Assembly (NCBI GenBank): GCA_934317845.1
Contig: CAKRES010000013.1
Span: forward strand, 1 to 64,000
Reading direction: 5' to 3'
DNA length: 64,000 nt
Origin: an uncultured Lachnospiraceae bacterium
GTDB lineage: Bacteria; Bacillota; Clostridia; Lachnospirales; Lachnospiraceae
In this document: positions 41,621 through 48,420 of the stretch, piece by piece
Position numbering within the stretch: position 1 is the first letter of the stretch
How the letters are laid out: each line of letters opens with the position of its first letter
Position numbers and translations under genes: made by a program
The notes under the pieces: model-generated
What the model saw: the letters and a program-made list of their open reading frames with translations, nothing else
The model's database searches: none
What the model was told of the DNA's origin: nothing

Positions 41621-43549
41621 CTATTTTTTCTCCTGTTTTATAAAGGTAATAAAATCCTTCTCTGGCAAAGGTCTGGAGTAATAATAGCCTTGAATATACT
41701 CACATTGCAATGCAGAAAACACCTCTGCAAGCTGCTCTGTCTCAATTCCCTCTACCACGATCTTCATATTCATGTCCTTGATCATGCGTATCGTATTTTC
41801 CAGCACAATATGCATCCGGTCATTGCCGTAGGCATCTGCCAGCGTCTTATCCAGTTTCACAATATGAAACGGCAGGGAAATGATCCGCCCCATATTGGAG
41901 TATCCCGTTCCATAGTCATCAAGTGAAAATTTAATCCCGGCATCACTTAGTGTCTGTATATTCGAAATCATTGTATTCTGAGAATAGGATGCAGCTGTTT
42001 CAGTAATCTCCAGATTAATCTGTTCCACAGGAACGTTGTAATGTTTCAGCATCTGTAAGATCTCTTCAGCCAGATGCTCATTCATGCACTGTGCAACGGA
42101 CAGATTGATCTCAATATAATCAAGTCCCAATGCTTGATATTCTTCACTGGAAATAAAGCGACACACCTCTTCTAACACATACAATCCGATCTTGTGGATC
42201 GCCCCGCTTTTTTCCGCTGCCCTGATCAGTAATTCCGGAGAAATGAAACCATACTTGTCATCAATCAGACGAAGCAGTGCCTCCGCAGATTGGAAACGTT
42301 TCTCCTTCACAGAATAAATTGGCTGATAATAGACCTGGAACTGGTGACTTGCCAGTGCTTTTTCTATAATACGGTCAATCTCATTCATCAGATCATAATG
42401 ATCCTTCTGGTATACATCTTTTGCATAAACGATCTTCCGCGCATACTTCTCTTTGAACAATTCATTTCCAAATGCCATGATCACTTCTACATCATCAATG
42501 TCCTGTGGACAATCCATAATACACGTACTGACTGTCACATTCACAGTCATCTGATGCCATGTTACAGGAACAGAAAACAGCTGCAATAACTCCTCTGCCA
42601 TCTGTTCTGTCTGTTCATTATAACGGTCATAAACAGCCAAGCGGAATTTACCATCCCCAAGATAATAATATTCTGCGCCATAATCCAGCTGTTTCATCCG
42701 TGTTTCGATCATATCGGAAAGTTTGCCTGTAAACTCCTGCATTCCGGCATACCCCAGCATTTCTCTAAGGGATACAAAATTTATGACATTTAACAGCAAG
42801 ATCCGCTGCGATTTTCCATTGATCAGACGCTGTCTGGTGTCCTCCATGTAATGTGTCACATTACCAAATCCGGTTGCCGTATCAAGAAGACTCTCCGGAC
42901 TCTGTACCACAAGAGACACAAAAACCAGGCTCATTGCAGTTGCAAACATTTCAATCAGACACCACGGATAAACGTATTGCACCAACAAAGCTGCGATCAA
43001 TACCGGAAAAATGATCAGCAATGAAAACAGCTTCCGTTTATTGAATAGCTTATGATACGCAATCACATGCAGCATACTGGTCAGCATATAGAAAAATGCG
43101 ATCACATATAACAGCCAGAAAAGTGATCCTCTGACATAGTCTCCCTCAGTAGTGATCACAAATATATCATGAGTGAAAAAATTACATAACAATGCAATGA
43201 TCAGTAACGGAAACGGAAAGATCAGAACAACTTTTGCAGCCCATTTCCGATAACAGTGCCAGGTATCCGTTAATGTATTCACATAGATCATATATAACAT
43301 CGGGGTAACCGTATGAGTGAACAAATAGATCGTGTGTACCACATACTGTGTGATCATCTGCGAACCAGAAATTGCATCCAGTTCAATAGAAAGTATGTCA
43401 AACAACGCTGCCACAAAGCAATTACTCAGCAACAGTAAATAGCAGCGGTTCTCACGTCCTTTGGTCATTTTACGAAAGAAACTGGTTGTGATCAGAATTG
43501 CGATCAACAGCACCGCGCAATAATCAAAATATGGAATCTTTTCCATCAT
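41621..43549 (-). CDS. Membrane protein with degenerate GGDEF and EAL domains, probable c-di-GMP phosphodiesterase
   Basis: A 642-residue protein. The N-terminal third holds about six to seven membrane helices. A GGDEF-like domain follows whose active motif is replaced by YLGDGKFRLA, so cyclase activity is unlikely. The C-terminal EAL domain (about the last 250 residues) looks active: YQPIYSVKEKRFQSAEALLR carries the EAL motif, with INLEITETA, LDDYGTGYSN, KLDKTLADA and EGIET. The frame opens at 43585, but the ATG at 43549 follows AAAGGA and starts just after the PurF-like stop. It is transcribed between the PurF-like gene and truB, an odd place for a signalling enzyme. Confidence 0.9.
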   Translation of the reverse strand: MMEKIPYFDYCAVLLIAILITTSFFRKMTKGRENRCYLLLLSNCFVAALFDILSIELDAISGSQMITQYVVHTIYLFTHTVTPMLYMIYVNTLTDTWHCYRKWAAKVVLIFPFPLLIIALLCNFFTHDIFVITTEGDYVRGSLFWLLYVIAFFYMLTSMLHVIAYHKLFNKRKLFSLLIIFPVLIAALLVQYVYPWCLIEMFATAMSLVFVSLVVQSPESLLDTATGFGNVTHYMEDTRQRLINGKSQRILLLNVINFVSLREMLGYAGMQEFTGKLSDMIETRMKQLDYGAEYYYLGDGKFRLAVYDRYNEQTEQMAEELLQLFSVPVTWHQMTVNVTVSTCIMDCPQDIDDVEVIMAFGNELFKEKYARKIVYAKDVYQKDHYDLMNEIDRIIEKALASHQFQVYYQPIYSVKEKRFQSAEALLRLIDDKYGFISPELLIRAAEKSGAIHKIGLYVLEEVCRFISSEEYQALGLDYIEINLSVAQCMNEHLAEEILQMLKHYNVPVEQINLEITETAASYSQNTMISNIQTLSDAGIKFSLDDYGTGYSNMGRIISLPFHIVKLDKTLADAYGNDRMHIVLENTIRMIKDMNMKIVVEGIETEQLAEVFSALQCEYIQGYYYSRPLPEKDFITFIKQEKK

Positions 43550-43551
43550 GA

Positions 43552-44964
43552 TCAGATATCCTTTCCATTCCAACAATAAGTACAAAGATTCTCCTCCGGA
43601 ATCCCAACTGCTTTCAGCATATCATCCAAACGGTTAAACCGAAGTGTTGTAAATTTTAACTCCTTGCGGATTTCTTCTACCATCTGCTCGTATTTCTCCG
43701 AATCCGGATCTGCATACTGTGCAAGAATATCCTCCGAAACATCTTCGGTTCCTTCTAATCGTGCGATCATACGTCTTGTGATCAGCTCCATTTCAGAAGA
43801 AGACCGCGAGAAATTCAAAAACTTACAGCCGTAGATCAACGGTGGACAAGCCGGACGGATATGTACCTCCGTAGCACCGCTTTCATATAAGAATTCAGTA
43901 GTTTCTCTTAACTGGGTACCACGCACGATCGAATCATCGATCAGCAAAAGGCTCTTATCCTTGATGAGATCATGCACTGCGATCAGTTTCATTTTTGCGA
44001 TCATATCACGTTTACTCTGCACGGTCGGCATAAAAGATCTTGGCCACGTCGGTGTATACTTAATAAACGGGCGGGAAAATGGAATGCCTGATTCGTTAGC
44101 ATATCCGATCGCATGCGCCGTGCCGGAATCCGGCACTCCGGCTACAATATCCGGCTTTACATGATCTCTCTTTGCCATACTCTTTCCACAATTATACCGC
44201 ATTTTCTCTACACTGATCCCCTCGTAGGAGCTGGATGGGTATCCATAGTACACCCACAAAAAGGTACAGATCTTCATTTTTGTTCCGGGAGCAAGCAGCG
44301 TTCTCACGCCGGTCTCATTACAGATCACGATCTCTCCCGGTCCTAATTCCTTCAAATCGCGATAACCGAGATTGTGATAAGCAAAGGACTCAAAGGATAA
44401 GCAGAACGCATCTTCCTTATGTCCTACCACAAGCGGAGTTCTGCCATATTTATCTCTCGCCCCGTAAATTCCCTTTGGTGTTAAGATCATCAGCGTCAGG
44501 GACCCATCTACCTTTTCCTGTGCATAGTGGATGCCCTCGATCAGATTGTCTTTCTGATTGATCATTGCTGCAACAAGCTCTGTCGGGTTAATGTCACCGC
44601 CACTCATTTCCAGAAAATGACTGGTTCCATTACCAAACACTTCCTCCACAAGTTCTTTGGCATTATTGATCTTACTTACAGTCGTGATCGCATACGTACC
44701 ATGGTGAGAACGTACGATCAATGGCTGCGGCTCATAATCGGAAATACAACCAATTCCATAGTATCCCTTCATCTGCTGCATATCTTTATCAAACTTGGTT
44801 CGGAATGGGGAATTTTCAATATTATGAATGGCACGGTCAAAGCCTTTTTCTCCATACACAGCAAGACCTCCCCGGCGTGTTCCTAAATGTGAATGGTAGT
44901 CCGTACCAAAAAACAAATCAAACAAACAGTCCTCTTTTGATGCAACACCAAAAAATCCTCCCAT
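43552..44964 (-). CDS. PurF-like amidophosphoribosyltransferase paralog lacking the glutaminase nucleophile
   Basis: 470 residues. The C-terminal phosphoribosyltransferase domain is complete, with PRPP loop LLIDDSIVRGTQ (about 340-351), and four cysteines (233, 380, 461, 464) match the spacing of the 4Fe-4S ligands of Bacillus-type PurF. The N-terminus is MGGFFGVASKED: where PurF has its nucleophile Cys (CGIFG), there is glycine. The HNG oxyanion motif is also missing (TTVSKINNAKEL). The glutaminase site therefore appears dead. The start has a strong AGGAGG and no upstream cysteine is possible. It may use free ammonia or have another role; it is divergent from amt-glnK and leads the EAL-truB-ribF-truA transcript. 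Confidence 0.88.
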   Translation of the reverse strand: MGGFFGVASKEDCLFDLFFGTDYHSHLGTRRGGLAVYGEKGFDRAIHNIENSPFRTKFDKDMQQMKGYYGIGCISDYEPQPLIVRSHHGTYAITTVSKINNAKELVEEVFGNGTSHFLEMSGGDINPTELVAAMINQKDNLIEGIHYAQEKVDGSLTLMILTPKGIYGARDKYGRTPLVVGHKEDAFCLSFESFAYHNLGYRDLKELGPGEIVICNETGVRTLLAPGTKMKICTFLWVYYGYPSSSYEGISVEKMRYNCGKSMAKRDHVKPDIVAGVPDSGTAHAIGYANESGIPFSRPFIKYTPTWPRSFMPTVQSKRDMIAKMKLIAVHDLIKDKSLLLIDDSIVRGTQLRETTEFLYESGATEVHIRPACPPLIYGCKFLNFSRSSSEMELITRRMIARLEGTEDVSEDILAQYADPDSEKYEQMVEEIRKELKFTTLRFNRLDDMLKAVGIPEENLCTYCWNGKDI

Positions 44965-45003
44965 AACAACCTCCTAAAATTCTACATTAACTTTATCCAA
45001 TCT

Positions 45004-45032
45004 ATTTTATCAAAACCATGCAATCGTGGCAA
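45004..45032 (-). promoter_or_regulatory. Promoter of the PurF-like gene operon
   Basis: Minus strand TTGCCA, 17 bases, TAAAAT, about 40 bases before the start. It would drive the PurF-like gene, EAL, truB, ribF and truA. Confidence 0.65.
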
Positions 45033-45133
45033 GGGAAATCTATCATCTTCCTCTTCCTTTCCACTCTTATCGCAGCAAATACGGAAAAAAACGATATTTT
45101 ACCATTTCTTTGCCATAGAAATAAAAAAAAGAC

Positions 45134-45162
45134 TTGCGAACTAAAAAAAAGTATGGTAGTAT
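45134..45162 (+). promoter_or_regulatory. Promoter of amt-glnK
   Basis: TTGCGA, 17 bases, TAGTAT. The predicted start near 45168-45170 lies only a few bases before the leader hairpin. Confidence 0.5.
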
Positions 45163-45165
45163 CTT

Positions 45166-45180
45166 TGGCAGACAAAGGTG
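45166..45180 (+). promoter_or_regulatory. Nitrogen-operon element shared with gltB (amt copy)
   Basis: TGGCAGACAAAGGTG, three bases after the -10 box; matches the gltB copy at 13 of 15 positions. It includes the 5' arm and loop of a small hairpin (CAGAC, AAAGGT, GTCTG). Confidence 0.5.
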
Positions 45181-45207
45181 TCTGGATATTTCCAGGCACC
45201 TTTTTTT
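45169..45207 (+). promoter_or_regulatory. Attenuator-like hairpin pair in the amt leader
   Basis: A terminator, AGGTGTCTGG, loop ATATTT, CCAGGCACCT plus seven T, lies between the promoter and amt. An earlier hairpin CAGAC, loop AAAGGT, GTCTG (45169-45184) uses part of the same bases, so the two exclude each other. The six-base loop has A at 1 and G at 4, as in RNA targets of ANTAR antiterminators, but only one such hairpin is present. Confidence 0.6.
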
Positions 45208-45243
45208 GTATTCAAAAACAAATTAAGATAGGAGGAAACTGTT

Positions 45244-46482
45244 ATGAATACTGGAGATACCGGATTTATGTTGATCTGCGCCGCATTTGTGTTGTTTATG
45301 ACACCCGGCCTTGCATTTTTTTATGGAGGACTGGTACGGCGAAAAAATGTGTTGAACACGATGATGTCATCCATCTTTATCATCGGACTGGCATCCGTGA
45401 TGTGGATCGCCTTCGGCTACTCACTGAGTTTTAGCGGAGATGGCATGCTGCTTGGAAATCTGAAGCAGGCCTTCTTATCCGGCATGGGAATGGATGTCGG
45501 CACCTATGCTCCTACCATTCCGGCTTACGTCTTTGTTGCCTTTCAGATGATGTTCGCCATCATCACCCCTGCATTGATCACCGGATCTGTTGCCGGAAGA
45601 ATGCGTTTCCCGGCATTGGTATTCTTCATTTTCCTGTGGTCGATCGTCGTATATTATCCACTCGCTCACATGGTGTGGGGCCACGGAGGATTGTTAGGGG
45701 AAGTATTAGGATCTGTTGATTTCGCAGGTGGAAATGTCGTACATATTTCTTCCGGTGTCAGCGGACTTGTTCTTGCCATTCTTCTTGGCAAACGTCGTGG
45801 CTATGCCCACCAGTCTTACCGCACCCACAACGTTCCTTTCGTTATCCTCGGTGCGTCTCTGCTGCTCTTTGGCTGGCTCGGCTTTAACGCAGGCTCTGCT
45901 CTTGGGGCAAATGGTCTTGCCGCCCACGCTTTCATCACAACGATCACATCCTGCGGTGCCGCAACACTGAGCTGGATGCTGACAGAAGTGATCTTAAACG
46001 GAAAACCAACCGCAGTTGGTGCTTCTACCGGTATTGTACTGGGACTGGTTGCCATTACACCGGGAGCCGGCTTTGTTCCAATCTGGGCATCCTTTGTGAT
46101 CGGTGCACTCGTCTCCCCAATCTGCTACTTTACCATGTCAGTGGTCAAAGAAAAGCTCGGCTATGATGATGCCTTGGATGCTTTTGGATGTCATGGTATC
46201 GGAGGTATCTGGGGTGGTATCGCCACCGGATTATTTGCAAAAAGCTCTATTAACAGTGTGGCACGCTATGATGGGCTTGTTTATGGAGATACCCGTTTAT
46301 TCCTGGCACAGTTACTCAGCATTGTGATCACCATTGCCATTGCCATCGTCGGCACCCTGCTCTGCGCTTTTGTTGTCAAACTCGTTACGCCGCTTCGGGT
46401 ATCGGATCATGACGAGCGTATCGGACTGGACAAATCACAGCACGGAGAAGAAGCATATCCAACCTTTAACGGTTTAGATTAA
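45244..46482 (+). CDS. amt: Ammonium transporter Amt
   Basis: A 412-residue membrane channel for ammonium uptake, with 11 helices. Family signatures are FMTPGLAFFYGGLVRRKNVLN near the N-terminus, AGGNVVHISSGVSGLVLAILLG, SALGANGLAAHAF and the late DDALDAFGCHGIGGIWGG, read piecewise. It carries the pore phenylalanine and twin-histidine region (first His in NVVHISSG, second in GCHGIGG). An AGGAGG precedes the ATG. It is 16 bases from glnK; the Amt-GlnK pair is universal, GlnK blocking the channel when ammonium is plentiful. The leader has an attenuator-like terminator. Confidence 0.97.
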   Translation: MNTGDTGFMLICAAFVLFMTPGLAFFYGGLVRRKNVLNTMMSSIFIIGLASVMWIAFGYSLSFSGDGMLLGNLKQAFLSGMGMDVGTYAPTIPAYVFVAFQMMFAIITPALITGSVAGRMRFPALVFFIFLWSIVVYYPLAHMVWGHGGLLGEVLGSVDFAGGNVVHISSGVSGLVLAILLGKRRGYAHQSYRTHNVPFVILGASLLLFGWLGFNAGSALGANGLAAHAFITTITSCGAATLSWMLTEVILNGKPTAVGASTGIVLGLVAITPGAGFVPIWASFVIGALVSPICYFTMSVVKEKLGYDDALDAFGCHGIGGIWGGIATGLFAKSSINSVARYDGLVYGDTRLFLAQLLSIVITIAIAIVGTLLCAFVVKLVTPLRVSDHDERIGLDKSQHGEEAYPTFNGLD

Positions 46483-46498
46483 AAAAGGAGGTTCTACT

Positions 46499-46876
46499 AT
46501 GATTAAAATAGATGCAATCGTCAGAACAGAAAAAATGGAAGAGGTAGAAGATGCCTTAAAAGAAATGCATGTACACGGCATGACCATCAGTGAGGTGATG
46601 GGATGTGGAACAAGCTTAGGTTACACTACCCATGTGCGTGCCTCCAAAGTAGATGTCAATCTGGTTCCCAAAGTAAAATTTGAAGTAGTCGTATCCAATC
46701 AGGAATGGGCAGATAAAACAGTGGAAGCCATTTCTAAAGTAGCGTATACCGGGGAACATGGTGATGGAAAAATATTCCTCTACGAATTACTCGATACGGT
46801 GCGTATCCGTACCGGCGAACACGGACCAAAAGCACTTTGGGATCTGGAACAATTTAAAGAAGGTCAGGAAGATTAA
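46499..46876 (+). CDS. glnK: Nitrogen regulatory protein PII (GlnK type)
   Basis: A 125-residue trimeric signal protein that senses 2-oxoglutarate and ATP/ADP and gates Amt. It has the PII core VRTEKMEEVEDALKEM, the B-loop EHGDGKIFLYEL and the C-terminal RIRTGEHGPKAL. In the T-loop (residues about 37-55, YTTHVRASKVDVNLVPK) position 51 is valine, so the tyrosine that is uridylylated in Proteobacteria is absent; control must be by ligand binding alone or another modification. AAAAAAGGAGG precedes the ATG. Confidence 0.96.
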   Translation: MIKIDAIVRTEKMEEVEDALKEMHVHGMTISEVMGCGTSLGYTTHVRASKVDVNLVPKVKFEVVVSNQEWADKTVEAISKVAYTGEHGDGKIFLYELLDTVRIRTGEHGPKALWDLEQFKEGQED

Positions 46877-46909
46877 AAACAGCGTATGCCAGAACAGTCT
46901 TTCTAAAAT

Positions 46910-46962
46910 AAAAAGTGTTCTTCTTCGTTTCATCATAACGAAAAGAACACTCTTTTATTTTT
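46910..46962. terminator. Bidirectional terminator between glnK and nrnA
   Basis: AGTGTTCTT, CGTT, loop, AACG, AAGAACACT flanked by A and T runs, between convergent operons. Confidence 0.85.
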
Positions 46963-48026
46963 TATAACTGTTTTTTGATCTCTTCTAATACCTGCTTTAA
47001 TGCCTGCTCATAGGGTGCCTTTAAGGTGCATCCCGCTGCACGGATATGTCCTCCGCCGCCAAATGCCATCGCCACACGGCTCACATCCACATAAGAATTA
47101 GACCGGAAACTGAACTTGTAATCCTTGTCCTCTGTCTCATATGCAAAGATCGCAACCTCCACGCCCTCTGTAATACGAAGCTGATCGACGATCCCGTCAA
47201 GATCCGGTTTCGTGATCTGATACATCGTAAAATAGCTTCTCGGTACACAGGTTTCGATCACACGATTTTCTTCATACCGCCGGCTTTCTAACAAAGCTCG
47301 TCCCAGTATCAGATTCTGCGCATAAGTTTTACGATAAAAAGTATCGTCAATGACCGCAGATGTATTTACGCCACAAGAGATCAGATGCCCTGCTGCCTCC
47401 ATCGTATGTCGTGTCGTATTGCTGTGCTTAAACACCCCGGTATCGTGGACAATTCCGAGATACAACGCTTCTGCCACTTCTTTTGGAAGAGCTGGAGCCT
47501 GATCCAAGGAAAAAGCAGCAACCGACAGATTTGAAGTACATTCATTTTTCTCTATTTCTGATAGTCTTACTGCCTGATATTTTGACATAAGCAAATCATA
47601 AACCGCTTCGGAAGCAGAGGAAGAATCAAACACCAGATTGTCCTGCACATATCCTGTATTAGTAACATGATGATCCACACAGATCGTACGTCTGGCATTT
47701 CGCATGATTGCAGAAAATTCCAGACGTTCTTCGCTGCTTGTATCCAGTGCAATAAAAAGATCATATACCGGAGCTTTAGAAACCGCCTGTTCCACTGCCT
47801 CCCGGTCCGGACACAGCACCATGTCTGAAAGGTCTTTTATAAAAAGGAACGAAGGAGAAAATTCTCCCAGATAAACCGTAACCTTTTTGTCCTGATATAA
47901 CCAGTGGATCGCATGGTAAAGTCCCATGACAGAACCTACACAATCGCCATCCGGACGAATGTGTCCGCCAATCGCGATCGTATCTGCTTCCTTAATCCGC
48001 TGCCAAAACAACTCTGCCCTATTCAT
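46962..48026 (-). CDS. nrnA: DHH-family phosphoesterase NrnA (nano-RNase / pAp phosphatase)
   Basis: A 354-residue DHH/DHHA1 enzyme that degrades 2-5 nucleotide RNAs and dephosphorylates pAp in Firmicutes, and may also clear pGpG from c-di-GMP breakdown. N-terminal metal ligands: IGGHIRPDGDCVGSVMGLY, FIALDTSS and the namesake ICVDHHVTNTGY; the C-terminal DHHA1 has AFGGGGHIRAAGC. The frame opens at 48044; AGAGG lies six bases before the ATG at 48026, preferred here. It overlaps rbfA by eight bases, the normal arrangement, and is last in the rimP-nusA-infB operon. Confidence 0.94.
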   Translation of the reverse strand: MNRAELFWQRIKEADTIAIGGHIRPDGDCVGSVMGLYHAIHWLYQDKKVTVYLGEFSPSFLFIKDLSDMVLCPDREAVEQAVSKAPVYDLFIALDTSSEERLEFSAIMRNARRTICVDHHVTNTGYVQDNLVFDSSSASEAVYDLLMSKYQAVRLSEIEKNECTSNLSVAAFSLDQAPALPKEVAEALYLGIVHDTGVFKHSNTTRHTMEAAGHLISCGVNTSAVIDDTFYRKTYAQNLILGRALLESRRYEENRVIETCVPRSYFTMYQITKPDLDGIVDQLRITEGVEVAIFAYETEDKDYKFSFRSNSYVDVSRVAMAFGGGGHIRAAGCTLKAPYEQALKQVLEEIKKQL

Positions 48027-48405
48027 TGTCATCCTCTTCTTCATCGTCTTTCAAATTTGCAGTGAGTGCATCAATCTTATGAGACATATTCACACCATAT
48101 TCAATCGACTGATCCATGATAAACTGGATTTCCGGTGTATTTCTCAAATTTACGGAACGTGCCAGTTCTTTTCGGACAAAATGCGCAGCACTTCGCAAGC
48201 CTTCCAGCGTCTCTTTCTGTGCCTGTTCATCTCCCAGCACACTGATATATGCCTTACAGAATTTCAGATCCGGAGTAACCTCGCAGTCCACGACCGAAGT
48301 CATGGAGTGAATGCGGGGATCCTTGATCTTATAATTGATAATGTTACTCAGTTCTTTGCGAACCTCCCCGTTGATACGGGTATTTTTTATACTGTTTTTT
48401 CTCAT
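48019..48405 (-). CDS. rbfA: Ribosome-binding factor A
   Basis: A 128-residue assembly factor for the 30S subunit that binds near the 5' helix of 16S rRNA. N-terminal RINGEVRKELSNIINYKIKD, then HSMTSVVDCEVTPDLKFCKA, and the KH-like core LRSAAHFVRKELARSVNLRNTP fit RbfA. The tail is acidic (DDEEEDDNE). It is 15 bases after infB, in the conserved infB-rbfA order, and its end overlaps nrnA. Confidence 0.96.
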   Translation of the reverse strand: MRKNSIKNTRINGEVRKELSNIINYKIKDPRIHSMTSVVDCEVTPDLKFCKAYISVLGDEQAQKETLEGLRSAAHFVRKELARSVNLRNTPEIQFIMDQSIEYGVNMSHKIDALTANLKDDEEEDDNE

Positions 48406-48420
48406 ATTTTCTACCTTTGA

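Noticed and set aside
45166..45172. TGGCA as a sigma-54 -24 element for amt
   Set aside because: The TTGC -12 element is not at the right distance, and a sigma-A type promoter sits directly upstream.
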